Shown here one piece after another: positions 1 through 9,185 of a stretch of DNA of 64,000 bases. This DNA comes from Flavobacterium antarcticum DSM 19726 (lineage in GTDB: Bacteria > Bacteroidota > Bacteroidia > Flavobacteriales > Flavobacteriaceae). Positions within the stretch are counted from its first letter, which is position 1. Every line of letters starts with the position of its first letter. The DNA lies in the NCBI RefSeq assembly GCF_000419685.1, contig NZ_ATTM01000008.1:91068-155067 (forward strand), read 5' to 3'. Position numbers and translations under genes: made by a program. The notes beneath the pieces were generated by a model. That model saw nothing but the letters and a program-made list of their open reading frames with translations, had not been told where the DNA came from and did not search any database.

Positions 1-39
1 TGAACCTTTGCGCAAGGGTATGATGGCTGTTTTTTTCAT
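1..39 (-). CDS. Partial N-terminus, NeuA-like acylneuraminate cytidylyltransferase
   Basis: Only the first 13 codons are inside the window; the gene continues beyond position 1. They read MKKTAIIPLRKGS. This matches the nucleotide-binding start of the CMP-sialic/pseudaminic/legionaminic acid synthetase (NeuA/PseF) family, whose first strand is followed by a P-(L/A)-R-x-G-S loop. The family activates nonulosonic acids with CTP for glycan synthesis. The start is ATG, 37 bases downstream of the preceding minus-strand gene, so it is probably the next gene of the same polysaccharide operon. The identification rests on this short motif alone; another nucleotidyltransferase with the same loop is possible. 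Confidence 0.55.
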   Translation of the reverse strand, partial: MKKTAIIPLRKGS

Positions 40-76
40 AATTTAGTATTGTAGTTTAAAATTCCGTTACTAATCA

Positions 77-1258
77 TTATTTGCTTAGATATTTTTTTAA
101 TTTAGCTTTTAAACTATTTTTCCAGCGAATATAATTGTATATATAACGCTCTAGTTGATGACTAGCAGTTATTCTAAAATCATTTTCAATTAAAAATGAC
201 AAAACATTTTTATCTACTAAACTATTGTTTTTGTTTGCAAGTAACTTTCCGATGTATTTGCTTTTGTTTAATATATAAAATTCATTATTAAAAACTTTAT
301 TAAAATCTTCCAACCTTCCTAGAACATCTAATGTAACCTGCGTTCTCATACACTTTTCGCATTTAGAACAATTAATTTTTCCCTTCGCGTTGGTAGGATC
401 GACACAAACGTCTAAATAATCAAACGCATACCGATAATTAGAAACCAGACTTGTTCTTTCTTCCCGAGTTTTATCCGATAAACTAGAATAAAACTTAGTA
501 GATTCCGTACTAATCATTTGGAGCGTTAATAAATCATATTTATCTGAAATGAGATTGTTAATTTCAAATGTATCAAAACGAAAAGCTGACGCGTAATAAT
601 AGGTTTTAATAGATTTCTGAAGGTTTAAAATACACGACATATTTCTTAAAGTGTGCGTTGATACAAATTTCATTTTCAACAAATCACTAAGGTTGGTATC
701 TACTTTAACTAAAGGCAATTTTATTTCTTTTGCAAAACGAGATATTCTTTGCGAGCGCATTTTGAATACATTTCTCCCATATTTTCCTCCATAATCGCTG
801 TGCGAACCGGCATTGAGATAGGTCAAATAAGCAATTTTCAAGTCTGTCTTAATATAAGCATGTTCAATAAGAGTAGCGAAAGAATCAATACCACATGAAA
901 TACCTGTAGCCGCTTGAGCAGAATGTTTAGAAACAATCTGCTCATTTTCGTGTTCAGCGTAAATTTTTATTGTTACAAATTCTTTAAATGCAAGACATAA
1001 TGCAGGTATTAAATAATGGTTTAGCTGATATTTCAAACGTGCGGAAATCGTACCTACCACATAAATATCTTCTCCCAATTTTAAAGCTAATAACAATAGA
1101 CCTACTACAAACGCATCTGACTGTTCGAAGACAATATCGTCTTTTAATTGCATGTCAAACTCATACCATAATATATCCGAATAATGATTAGTCTCAAATT
1201 TAGACCTTAAAATAACTTTATCACCCACAATCTCTAATTCTGGTGGAAATATTTTCAT
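77..1258 (-). CDS. PP-loop ATP pyrophosphatase-like protein of the polysaccharide operon
   Basis: 393 residues. A PP-loop-like motif SCGIDS lies at residues 121-126 within a hydrophobic strand-turn-helix. A cysteine group C297, C300, C303 near the C-terminus resembles the metal-binding cysteines of QueC-type PP-loop enzymes. PP-loop enzymes adenylate a carboxylate or carbonyl oxygen and replace it with nitrogen or sulfur; in glycan clusters such proteins amidate sugars. Here the usual second glycine of the loop (SGGxDS) is replaced by cysteine. Its ATG overlaps the stop of the upstream glycosyltransferase by four bases, so the two are translationally coupled. I do not know its substrate; a role in modifying a sugar acid is inferred from its place between glycosyltransferases and a NeuA-like gene. 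Confidence 0.6.
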   Translation of the reverse strand: MKIFPPELEIVGDKVILRSKFETNHYSDILWYEFDMQLKDDIVFEQSDAFVVGLLLLALKLGEDIYVVGTISARLKYQLNHYLIPALCLAFKEFVTIKIYAEHENEQIVSKHSAQAATGISCGIDSFATLIEHAYIKTDLKIAYLTYLNAGSHSDYGGKYGRNVFKMRSQRISRFAKEIKLPLVKVDTNLSDLLKMKFVSTHTLRNMSCILNLQKSIKTYYYASAFRFDTFEINNLISDKYDLLTLQMISTESTKFYSSLSDKTREERTSLVSNYRYAFDYLDVCVDPTNAKGKINCSKCEKCMRTQVTLDVLGRLEDFNKVFNNEFYILNKSKYIGKLLANKNNSLVDKNVLSFLIENDFRITASHQLERYIYNYIRWKNSLKAKLKKYLSK

Positions 1259-2385
1259 GCGAATATTTTTATCTCATTATATGCTTTTAAAACTTTATTT
1301 TTTAAAAAATCAAATGATAGTAAAGGACTTAAAATTTCTTTATTATATTTTAATCCTTCACAATAGTTTTCTTTTTTTAAAGCTTTTAAAATTTGTAATT
1401 GCATGTTTCGTTTGTCCAGCAAAAGTCCATTAAACCCATCTGTAATAATTTCAGAAGTAGCTCCTCCAGGATTTGATTGTAAAGGTAAGCAACCACAACA
1501 AATTGCTTCTAGCAAAGTGTTAGGCATTCCATCCGATTGGCTATAACCAATGTAGATCTTGGCTTTTCCCATTAGTTCCAGAACATTTTTATGTGGCAAT
1601 CTTTGTTTAATTAAAAGATTAAGACCTGTATATTTTTTTTCATTATTTACATGCTTTATGACTTCATCGTTTGCACCAAAGACAACAATTTCATAACCTG
1701 CTAATTGTTTTTTCATTAAAGCTAATATTTCCAATACACTTATACAGTCGCCATGTACATCTTGATAACCTTTTACTACTATTAATTTTCTTTGATTATG
1801 TGGAGTAGATAAGGTTTGAATTAGTTTTAAATTAAAACCACCACCACCAGGAAAAATACCAAGCAATTTTCCTCTGAATCCAAATTCTTTTGCTATTTCA
1901 TAATCTCTTTTACAATCTGTAAAAATATAATCGATAAATGGAAGCGTATCGCTTATGACCCGTTTTCCGAGTAGTGTATTTTTTCGTGCATATAAATCGC
2001 TACCCCAAGAAGAATAAATCCATTTTACACTAGTACTTCTTTTCATTACTTCTGCTATTGGCGAACAAGCTAAGTGTAAGGCAAAACTATGCACTACATC
2101 TGGTTGAACTTCTAATAAATATTCTTCAAACTTCTTTGCTGTATCGTACTCATTATGCTTTTGTAAAAATTTATACAATCTAGGAAATCGCTTTTTTATA
2201 AAAGTTCTTCCTGCATAATTCCGCTTCAGTTTCCAATTTACTTTTTGTTGCACCCAATTTATTCTCTCCACAGTTTGACTCATGCCGCTGATATCAAACC
2301 AGTACACTTCATGACCCGAATCCTGCAGTTGTTCGGTCCATCGGAAAAAATGAAGACTTGGTATTGATACCATTAAAATTTTCAT
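1255..2385 (-). CDS. Glycosyltransferase, GT4-like (GT-B fold)
   Basis: 376 residues. The N-terminal half starts with a Rossmann-like strand (KILMVSIPS). The C-terminal half carries the GT4 donor-binding region: a G-rich strand around residues 178-183 and the segment SQSDGMPNTLLEA at 282-294, with the acidic residue expected for nucleotide-sugar binding, followed by G-G-A-T-S-E-I-I. These retaining enzymes transfer a sugar from a nucleotide donor at the cytoplasmic face of the inner membrane. It overlaps its upstream neighbour (ATG at 2385, neighbour's stop at 2382) and its downstream neighbour, so it sits in a tightly packed operon. Donor and acceptor cannot be read from the sequence. Confidence 0.85.
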   Translation of the reverse strand: MKILMVSIPSLHFFRWTEQLQDSGHEVYWFDISGMSQTVERINWVQQKVNWKLKRNYAGRTFIKKRFPRLYKFLQKHNEYDTAKKFEEYLLEVQPDVVHSFALHLACSPIAEVMKRSTSVKWIYSSWGSDLYARKNTLLGKRVISDTLPFIDYIFTDCKRDYEIAKEFGFRGKLLGIFPGGGGFNLKLIQTLSTPHNQRKLIVVKGYQDVHGDCISVLEILALMKKQLAGYEIVVFGANDEVIKHVNNEKKYTGLNLLIKQRLPHKNVLELMGKAKIYIGYSQSDGMPNTLLEAICCGCLPLQSNPGGATSEIITDGFNGLLLDKRNMQLQILKALKKENYCEGLKYNKEILSPLLSFDFLKNKVLKAYNEIKIFA

Positions 2386-3455
2386 GCTGTGAAATTTATA
2401 ATAACACTTATTTGATTTGTATGTCTATCAAACGAGTAATCATAAGGACAGTTTCGGAAATTAGTAATGATTTCCTCTAAAATCAAATTATTTACAACTT
2501 CCATACTGTAGAACGTATCGTGCTTTTTTCTGACAAAACGTTTTAATGTGTTTTTAAAAACTTCCTTTTTATGCTCTTCTTTAATTTTTATTTTAACGAC
2601 CTGGTTTTTAAAATTCTTAAATTGAGCCAACAATGCTTTTATTGTTACAACAGAATTTGTATATTGCACGGTTGCAACTGGATTTTTTAATTCTTCATAA
2701 GCTTTTATCGCTGTAGGCATTCCCCATTCCATACTTTGATTCACTAACGTTATTTTTGCTTTTCGAGTTTGAACCATGTAGGCATGATTAATTCTTTCTA
2801 ACGACGAATGATAAGGTTGTTTACTTAAATTACTTCGATACGTTTTAGGATGCCATTGGTGTTTTACAAGAACTTCAGTATCATAAAACTCACATGTATA
2901 GCCTGCATTTTGCATCCGAATGTGCACATCCGTATCTTCAGCTCCCCATCCTTGATAAAATTCATCAAATCCATTAATTGCTTTTAAAGCCGCAGTAGGA
3001 TAAAGAGTCATTCCAGTCGCCTCTTTATCAGATGTAAAAGCTATATCGTAAGCGCCAAAAGTTGTTTCTTTAAGACTTTCCTGTTTATTAATAAATCCAA
3101 CCTTAAAATATATTACTTTTTCAAAGTCCGAACTAGAAATTATTTTTTTCATGAAATTTGGATGAAAAATCATATCAATATCACCCACAAAAAAAAAGGA
3201 ATAACTCGCTTTTTTTAAAGCTATATTAATAGCTCTACATTTACTCCAAAGTTGTCCATAAGTTGGGCAAGTAATAAATTGTATTTGTGAATAATTTTGT
3301 ATCAGACTTCGCAACTCTTCTAAATGACTCTCATTGGAACCATAATCCACTAAAAACCATTCAAAATCAGTATTACTTTGATCCGCTAATGAATCTAAAC
3401 AATTTTTAATAATACGAATGTCACGATTTCGATTGGTTAATACTAGAGTTATCAT
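2382..3455 (-). CDS. Glycosyltransferase family 2 with galactosyltransferase-type C-terminal motif
   Basis: 357 residues. GT-A fold: the first strand MITLVLTNRN, a D-x-D-type metal site in GDIDMIFH at 91-98, and the acceptor/catalytic segment GWGAEDTD at 169-176. The last is characteristic of the C-terminal domain of bacterial polypeptide GalNAc-transferase and chondroitin-polymerase-like enzymes. The remaining 130 residues have no motif I recognise. Inverting transfer of one sugar to the growing lipid-linked glycan is the expected role. The stop overlaps the next gene's ATG by four bases and the start is two bases after the upstream gene's stop. Base composition is very AT-rich, like the other glycosyltransferases here and unlike the exporter genes. 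Confidence 0.85.
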   Translation of the reverse strand: MITLVLTNRNRDIRIIKNCLDSLADQSNTDFEWFLVDYGSNESHLEELRSLIQNYSQIQFITCPTYGQLWSKCRAINIALKKASYSFFFVGDIDMIFHPNFMKKIISSSDFEKVIYFKVGFINKQESLKETTFGAYDIAFTSDKEATGMTLYPTAALKAINGFDEFYQGWGAEDTDVHIRMQNAGYTCEFYDTEVLVKHQWHPKTYRSNLSKQPYHSSLERINHAYMVQTRKAKITLVNQSMEWGMPTAIKAYEELKNPVATVQYTNSVVTIKALLAQFKNFKNQVVKIKIKEEHKKEVFKNTLKRFVRKKHDTFYSMEVVNNLILEEIITNFRNCPYDYSFDRHTNQISVIINFTA

Positions 3456-3457
3456 TA

Positions 3458-4387
3458 TTATCGTAGTAGAATTGATTTTATTGATTTCTTTAAAGAATAG
3501 AAGTATATTTTTATAATTTTTCTTTTATTATGACTTTGGCTTAAATTTTGGAATAATAATTTTATTGACGATATATACTTTCTCTCTCGATTGTAACTTG
3601 TCATTAAGTTTCCGTTAAGCCGTTCAATACTAATTTTAATAATATCTTTTTTATGAGCAAAATTTAAATCTGAAAAAATAAAATCTAAAATTAGCAAGTT
3701 AGCTTTAATAATATTCGAGTTTTTAATACGCATTTTTGAGGATACTCCGATATCCATTCTGTATACTGCTGTAATATCCCCTAGTAAATGAATTTTACCT
3801 CCATTTCTGATTGTCCATAAGTAGGTAGGCCAATCACCATATGGAAAATTTAGAATCCAAGAGGGCAGCGGCTCTTCAATTGTAATGTTTTTAAATACAG
3901 CTGTTACTGAAGGTAACAAATTGGCAAATATCAAATCGTCGAATTCATAAGTCTCTTGTCGACCTCTATTAATTGAAGCAATCATTTCCCCATTTGCGTA
4001 TAACTTTTTCAGATTACTACCAACAATTGCATAGTCAGGATTTAATTCTAAAAAATCAACTTGTTTCTGCAATTTCAGCACGTCTGTCCAATAGTCATCT
4101 CCATCACATATAGCAATAAACTTTCCATCACATTCCTTTATTGTACGCATATAGTTGGCTATTAAACCAATATTAAGATCTAACTTGGGTAATAATTTTA
4201 TTTTACTAGGATATGCTAAAGCAAAATTTTCACAGATTTTATATGTATCATCTGTGCTACAATCTTCTCCAATAACTAACTGATAAGCAAAGTTTGACTT
4301 TTGCATTAACACTCCATTAATCGCTTGTGCAATAAAACACTCCTGATTATAAGTAAGCATAAAAACACTTACGGTAAATTGCACCAT
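3458..4387 (-). CDS. Glycosyltransferase family 2
   Basis: 309 residues. Typical GT2 N-terminus: first strand with MLTYNQE at 10-16, nucleotide-binding EDCSTDDT at 41-48 and metal-binding CDGDDYW at 94-100. The C-terminal third is basic (many Lys/Arg) and probably lies against the membrane. It belongs to the cluster of glycosyltransferases that assemble the repeat or chain on the lipid carrier. Spacing to the next gene (2382-3455) is two bases. The gap to the upstream glycosyltransferase is 26 bases with no terminator-like hairpin, so co-transcription is likely. Sugar specificity is unknown. Confidence 0.87.
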   Translation of the reverse strand: MVQFTVSVFMLTYNQECFIAQAINGVLMQKSNFAYQLVIGEDCSTDDTYKICENFALAYPSKIKLLPKLDLNIGLIANYMRTIKECDGKFIAICDGDDYWTDVLKLQKQVDFLELNPDYAIVGSNLKKLYANGEMIASINRGRQETYEFDDLIFANLLPSVTAVFKNITIEEPLPSWILNFPYGDWPTYLWTIRNGGKIHLLGDITAVYRMDIGVSSKMRIKNSNIIKANLLILDFIFSDLNFAHKKDIIKISIERLNGNLMTSYNRERKYISSIKLLFQNLSQSHNKRKIIKIYFYSLKKSIKSILLR

Positions 4388-4413
4388 TATTATAAATATT
4401 ATAGTTGAAATTA

Positions 4414-5244
4414 TTATTTGTTTTTAAATAATTTAAAACCAAAAAAAGTATGAAAGAATAAATTACATATTACTTTTCGGTTTTTAACTATCGGAAAATT
4501 TTCTCTAGAAATTTTCTCATAGGAATTATGAATGGAGATAAAAGATCCATAATACTTTACATAAAAATCAGCATGCTTAATACTCATGTATTCCAATAAA
4601 TATTTCTTTTCTTCAACTCCTAAATTTTTAAGCATCGATTTTTCTTTAATTCTATAGTAGAATCCGACAGTATCTATTCGCATCACGGTTCCTCCATTTT
4701 TTAAAATTGCTATCCAAAACTCCCAGTCTTCAAGACTATAAATCATATTAACGTCATATCCCTTAACTCTTTCCCATTCTGTTTTTCTATATAATGCCGA
4801 ACAGAAAATCATATTAAAAAGACCTAAATTTTTCAGATTGAATGAAGGTAAATTCCAAGAACCGGACTCGTATCCAAATTTTTCGGCATTGCAATAGACA
4901 ACTTTTAACAAAGTGTCCTTCTGAAATTCTATTATAGCTAATTCTAGATAGTCAGTACCAATTTTGTCATCGGCATCTAAAGGCAGTATGTACTCACCTT
5001 TAGCAACCATAATCCCAGCATTTCGGGCTGAACTCAAACCTCCATTTTCTTTATAAATATATCTAAAACGACAGTCCTTTTTAAGCCATTCTTGAGCTAT
5101 TATTTCTGTACAGTCTGGACTTCCATCATTAATTATGATACATTCCCAATTTGCGTACGATTGGTCTAAAACAGACTGTAAAGCTTCATCCAAGAACTGT
5201 GCTTGATTATAACAGGGAACAATAATGGAAATTTTATTTGTCAT
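4414..5244 (-). CDS. Glycosyltransferase family 2
   Basis: 276 residues. GT2 signature elements: SIIVPCYNQ at 6-14, NDGSPDCT at 39-46, GGLSSARNAG at 68-77 and LDADD at 89-93. A W-E-F-W segment around 173-176 sits where the catalytic E-D-x-D/W-E-F-W region of this family is normally found. Short GT2 enzymes of this type are usually cytoplasmic and add one sugar residue. It is followed after 26 bases by the next glycosyltransferase. Upstream is a gap of about 94 bases that is almost pure A/T, in which I see no clear hairpin. Confidence 0.88.
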   Translation of the reverse strand: MTNKISIIVPCYNQAQFLDEALQSVLDQSYANWECIIINDGSPDCTEIIAQEWLKKDCRFRYIYKENGGLSSARNAGIMVAKGEYILPLDADDKIGTDYLELAIIEFQKDTLLKVVYCNAEKFGYESGSWNLPSFNLKNLGLFNMIFCSALYRKTEWERVKGYDVNMIYSLEDWEFWIAILKNGGTVMRIDTVGFYYRIKEKSMLKNLGVEEKKYLLEYMSIKHADFYVKYYGSFISIHNSYEKISRENFPIVKNRKVICNLFFHTFFGFKLFKNK

Positions 5245-5338
5245 TTTACTTTATCGAAAATTAAAAATTTATTAAAAAAAATTAAACAAAAAATATGATC
5301 AAAATATCGATTTTATTTTACTGTACTAATTGGAAAAC

Positions 5339-6499
5339 TTATTCTACGTTTGAAATTAACAAATATTTGTTTTCCAAATCTCTAATATGTTTAGTTATAT
5401 CTCTAGTCATTAAAATATCTTGAAACTGAATTTCGGAAAGTGAATTAGCATCTTTTTCATTTGTTAATATTTCAACGCTTTTATTTACAAATTTTGTTAA
5501 ACTTTTATAATGGGGGTATGTTTCATTAAAAAAATCATTTGGCTTGTCAAAAAAATCCCAACATATTAATGGTGTTCCTGTAGAACAAATATCAAATCCT
5601 GCATATCCTGCGGGTCTATCATTATTATAGCCTTGAAACCAAGCTAAATTAATATGTTCAATTATGGCTGTTTTAAAAATACTTTCTTGATGACCTCTAA
5701 AAAAAACCTTATCCTGCAAACCTATTCTCTTAAGTGAATTTATCATACCCTGTTTCTCGGGATCGCCATTACCATATACATGTAACTCACAATTAGGCAA
5801 TATCTCTAACAATAACTGAAATGAATAAAAGAAAGGATCTAATGGTTTATAGAAATTAAGTCTAGTGAAAATTCCAATTTTATAAATTTTAGTTTCTTTA
5901 TAGAACCAGTGTCTATTCCTTTGAGAAACATGCATTACTAGCGGAAAAAAAAAGTGTTTTATTTTTTTAAATTGACCGAACTCATGTTCTATCTCTCCTT
6001 CTTTAAATCCAGACATAAAATTATAAGGATATTCAAAATCGTATTTTGAATATATATTTGCGTCTTGAAATTTTGCAGTCATAGTACAAATCAAACTTTT
6101 CTTCCTGATTCTTATTGGTAGAGAATGTACAAATGTATATTCACCCATCCAGTGAATAACATCAAACATGTCAAAAAATAACGAAAAGGCAAGGTTATAT
6201 TTAGGTTTTATCTTTTTAAATTTATTTCTAGTAATTTTATTAAAAACTCTTATTAGAAATGATGAAGACTGGTTTACTAAAAATTCATCAATATACTTTA
6301 TTTTAGTTCCATTTTCTTTGTGTAAAGATTCATAGTAACGCACATTCCAATCCTTATTCAATTCAGATATTTTTTCAAGACATAAAATTTCCACTTGAAA
6401 TTTATTTCTATCGATAGCATTATCTACTTCATAACAAAATCTTTCAGCTCCAGCTTGATAGAAATCCTCAACAACAAATAATATTTTAATTTTATTCAT
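5339..6499 (-). CDS. Glycosyltransferase, GT4/GT1-like
   Basis: 386 residues. The N-terminus KIKILFVVEDFYQAGAER (residues 3-20) is the usual first strand and G-A-E-R loop of GT4 glycosyltransferases. Further on, KIGIFTRLNFYKPLDPF resembles the linker strand into the second Rossmann domain. The donor-binding C-terminal region is present but the usual E-x7-E motif is weak (PAGYAGFDICSTGTPLICWD). The divergence leaves room for an unusual donor. ATG at 6499 lies inside the 3' end of the upstream aminotransferase gene (overlap of 8 bases), which supports this start and translational coupling. Confidence 0.75.
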   Translation of the reverse strand: MNKIKILFVVEDFYQAGAERFCYEVDNAIDRNKFQVEILCLEKISELNKDWNVRYYESLHKENGTKIKYIDEFLVNQSSSFLIRVFNKITRNKFKKIKPKYNLAFSLFFDMFDVIHWMGEYTFVHSLPIRIRKKSLICTMTAKFQDANIYSKYDFEYPYNFMSGFKEGEIEHEFGQFKKIKHFFFPLVMHVSQRNRHWFYKETKIYKIGIFTRLNFYKPLDPFFYSFQLLLEILPNCELHVYGNGDPEKQGMINSLKRIGLQDKVFFRGHQESIFKTAIIEHINLAWFQGYNNDRPAGYAGFDICSTGTPLICWDFFDKPNDFFNETYPHYKSLTKFVNKSVEILTNEKDANSLSEIQFQDILMTRDITKHIRDLENKYLLISNVE

Positions 6500-7619
6500 T
6501 TTCTAATATATGTATAATTGAACTTACATTATCATTTGCCAATTCAAAAAACATAGGCAAACGCAACAAAGTATCTGAAAACAAATCGGCATTGGGTAAA
6601 GTTTTACCATGATATTTAGCACTGTAGAAAGGACTTTTGTGCAAACTTAAATAATGAAAAACAGCATTTACGCCATTTTTTTTCAAAAGTTCAATAGCAT
6701 GGGTGCGGTCTTTTAATGATTTAAAGTTTATATAGAACATGTGAGCGTTATTGGATGCATATTTAGGAATATTTGGGCAAGTGAAACTAAACCTACTATC
6801 CGTTAATCCATTGTAATACATATTCCAAATCTCTTTTCTTCGTTTTTGAATAATATCCAAACATTCTAACTGTGCCCATAAAAATGCAGCTATAATTTCA
6901 GAGGGCAAAAAAGAAGAGCCTATATCAACCCAACCGTATTTATCAATTTCTCCTCTAAAAAAAGCAGCACGGTTAGTACCTTTTTCCCAAATAATTTCAG
7001 CGCGGTCTGCAAATTGCATATCGTTAATAGTCAACATGCCACCTTCGCCTGAAATAATATTTTTAGTTTCATGAAATGAAAAAGTCGCTAAATGCCCTAT
7101 GGAACCTAATGCTTTTTTTATACCATCTTTACCTGTATAAAAACTATCGATGGCTTGTGCGGCATCTTCCACCACAAACAAATTGTATTTTGTCGCCAAC
7201 TCCATAATTAAATCCATATCGCATGCTACTCCCGCATAATGCACTGGAACAATCGCTTTTGTTTTTGGTGTAATTAAAGCTTCTATTTTAGAGGCATCTA
7301 TATTCGGATTATCCACATAAGAATCAGCAAAAATTATTTTGGCACCGCGCAACACAAAAGCATTCGCTGTAGAAACAAAGGTATAGGAAGGCATAATCAC
7401 TTCATCACCTGGCTGAATGTCAATTAGAATAGCCGCCATTTCCAAAGCATCGGTGCACGAAGTGGTTAGCAAACATTTTCCAAAGCCATAACGGTTTTCA
7501 AAAAATTGCTGACACAATTGCGTGTATTTACCATTTCCAGAAATTTTGCCAGACGCAACTGCATCGGTAATATATTTTGTTTCGTTTCCTGTTAAATAAG
7601 GCTTATTGAATCCTATCAT
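6492..7619 (-). CDS. rffA: dTDP-4-amino-4,6-dideoxygalactose transaminase (RffA/WecE type)
   Basis: 375 residues, the usual length of the DegT/DnrJ/EryC1/StrS sugar-aminotransferase family. The N-terminus NKPYLTGNE and the S-G-K-I-S-G-N-G-K-Y segment are characteristic of the WecE/RffA branch. EDAAQA at 151-156 contacts PLP, and SFHETKN at 181-187 contains the Schiff-base lysine K186. The enzyme converts dTDP-4-keto-6-deoxyglucose to dTDP-4-amino-4,6-dideoxygalactose with glutamate as donor. It sits next to an acyltransferase and a methyltransferase gene, which suggests that the amino sugar is acylated before transfer. It overlaps both neighbours (by 4 and 8 bases). No rmlA/rmlB genes for its substrate are in the window, so they must be elsewhere. 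Confidence 0.88.
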   Translation of the reverse strand: MIGFNKPYLTGNETKYITDAVASGKISGNGKYTQLCQQFFENRYGFGKCLLTTSCTDALEMAAILIDIQPGDEVIMPSYTFVSTANAFVLRGAKIIFADSYVDNPNIDASKIEALITPKTKAIVPVHYAGVACDMDLIMELATKYNLFVVEDAAQAIDSFYTGKDGIKKALGSIGHLATFSFHETKNIISGEGGMLTINDMQFADRAEIIWEKGTNRAAFFRGEIDKYGWVDIGSSFLPSEIIAAFLWAQLECLDIIQKRRKEIWNMYYNGLTDSRFSFTCPNIPKYASNNAHMFYINFKSLKDRTHAIELLKKNGVNAVFHYLSLHKSPFYSAKYHGKTLPNADLFSDTLLRLPMFFELANDNVSSIIHILENE

Positions 7620-8515
7620 TTTTCTAATATTGCAAGTCCAAATCCTGTTTTGCCATAATCGTTTCCATTATATAGCATATATGTTTCACCATTATGGTAA
7701 AAAATAAATGGATAACAAATCATTTCACTGTCCCAGCCTAATTCTGAAACATCAATACCCACTTCATCGTGCTTTCTTTCCCAATTAATGCCATCATTGC
7801 TAAATGAATATCCTATTCGATATTTAGTTCCGTCACCACTCCTATAAGAATACCACATATGATAGCCATTTTCATCAATTATTACAGAAGGCTTAGAGAA
7901 GGCTTGTGCTACTCCTATTTCGTAAGGAATAGCTATTCCATGCTTATTCCAGTTTTCCCCATCAGTTGACGTAGCATAATTTATAACATGAATCATTTCG
8001 TCATTTTCTGAAGTCCAATCTAAAGTAGAGCCATACCACATTTTGTAAATATTGTTGTGGTTAACAACATAAGGATAGGATAAACTAATAGGATCTTCTT
8101 TGTCGAGTTTCATAAAAGCTGAAGAAGGCGTTAAAATTAAATCTTTTTTATTTAAAAGTTCTAATCTACCAATTTCCCCTTTCCAATGTTCATTTTCGCG
8201 TAATTGCCATCCCATAAAAAGAATAAAATTTTTATCCGCTTGTGTATAACAATTCCCAATACTTACTCCATGAGAATAAAAACTCTCATTTGCTCCATAT
8301 TTAAAGACAATCTTTGACAAAGTGCCAACTACCTCTAAAGAAATAATATCTATATCAATAAAAGCTACAGATGATTTTCTTTCCTGATTTCGTGTACTAA
8401 AGAAAATGCGATAAATATTATCTTTAAGCTTTATTGCAACAGGATTTGAAGCATGAGAAATTATTTCATTATGCTTTGAAGAATCAAATATATTTCCAAG
8501 CTTATTCCACAACAT
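7616..8515 (-). CDS. Five-bladed beta-propeller protein, GH43/GH32-like
   Basis: 299 residues from the ATG at 8515 (a TTG three bases earlier is possible). The sequence shows repeated blades with aromatic-rich motifs such as MWYGST and MWYSYRSGDG, N-G-Y-H-M-W-Y and D-G-I-N-W-E. This is the pattern of glycosidase-related five-bladed propellers found in polysaccharide clusters. There is no signal peptide, so it is probably cytoplasmic. It could act on or bind a sugar intermediate rather than degrade a polymer. Similar proteins in glycan operons are usually left as hypothetical or 'glycosidase-related'. The stop overlaps the rffA start and the gene begins four bases after the acyltransferase gene ends. 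Confidence 0.6.
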   Translation of the reverse strand: MLWNKLGNIFDSSKHNEIISHASNPVAIKLKDNIYRIFFSTRNQERKSSVAFIDIDIISLEVVGTLSKIVFKYGANESFYSHGVSIGNCYTQADKNFILFMGWQLRENEHWKGEIGRLELLNKKDLILTPSSAFMKLDKEDPISLSYPYVVNHNNIYKMWYGSTLDWTSENDEMIHVINYATSTDGENWNKHGIAIPYEIGVAQAFSKPSVIIDENGYHMWYSYRSGDGTKYRIGYSFSNDGINWERKHDEVGIDVSELGWDSEMICYPFIFYHNGETYMLYNGNDYGKTGFGLAILEK

Positions 8516-8519
8516 CAAG

Positions 8520-9185
8520 TTACAATTTTACTTCGTTGCTTTTTTTAGTAAGCATTATTGATTTTGAAGGGACATATATTGCATCTTCTTCTGTGTTTTT
8601 TGTCACCACACTTCCTGCTCCTAAAAGTGTTCCTTTTGCGATAATAACCTGATGTCCAATAGTTGCATTTACGCCTAAAAAACAATTCTCTTCAATTGTA
8701 CAATGTCCTGAAATAACAACATGAGAACTTATGAAGTTATGACTTTTAATAACTGAATGATGACCAATATGGTTACCACTCCACAAAGTGACATTATCAC
8801 CTATTTTCACATAGGGTTGAATTGTATTATCTTCTAAAATAAAGGCATTTTCTCCTGGTGGAAATTGTGATAAATAACTGCACTTACTACTTATATAAGA
8901 AGCAATTTTATAGTTCATTTTTTTTGCTGCGAAATACTTTGTTTCTCTTAAGTTATTCATTTGTGCATAACTTAATGCAATAAACATTTCGTAATTTTCA
9001 GGTGAATAATGACTTAAAATTTGACCAAAAGGTAGCAGTGGCAAGTTTTCAAATGTATCTTGAGTACAAAAATCACTATCAACAGTAAAAGCTACAACTT
9101 CATAATTTGAATCAGTATCAAAATAATATTTAGCCAATTGGGCTATATCTCCAGTTCCAAAAATAATTACTTTTTTTAATTTCAT
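8520..9185 (-). CDS. Sugar acyltransferase, NeuD/PglD family
   Basis: 221 residues, typical for the family. The N-terminal part has a nucleotide-sugar-binding Rossmann-like motif (IIFGTGDIAQLA, 7-18). The C-terminal half, about 105-215, has hexapeptide repeats of a left-handed beta-helix ([LIV]-G-x4 pattern, for example VKIGDNVTLWSGNHIGHHSV) with a histidine pair near the expected catalytic position. PglD/NeuD enzymes use acetyl-CoA (or another acyl-CoA) to N- or O-acylate UDP- or dTDP-amino sugars or sialic acid. With rffA two genes away the simplest role is N-acylation of the 4-amino sugar. Coupled to the upstream methyltransferase gene by a four-base overlap. Confidence 0.8.
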   Translation of the reverse strand: MKLKKVIIFGTGDIAQLAKYYFDTDSNYEVVAFTVDSDFCTQDTFENLPLLPFGQILSHYSPENYEMFIALSYAQMNNLRETKYFAAKKMNYKIASYISSKCSYLSQFPPGENAFILEDNTIQPYVKIGDNVTLWSGNHIGHHSVIKSHNFISSHVVISGHCTIEENCFLGVNATIGHQVIIAKGTLLGAGSVVTKNTEEDAIYVPSKSIMLTKKSNEVKL

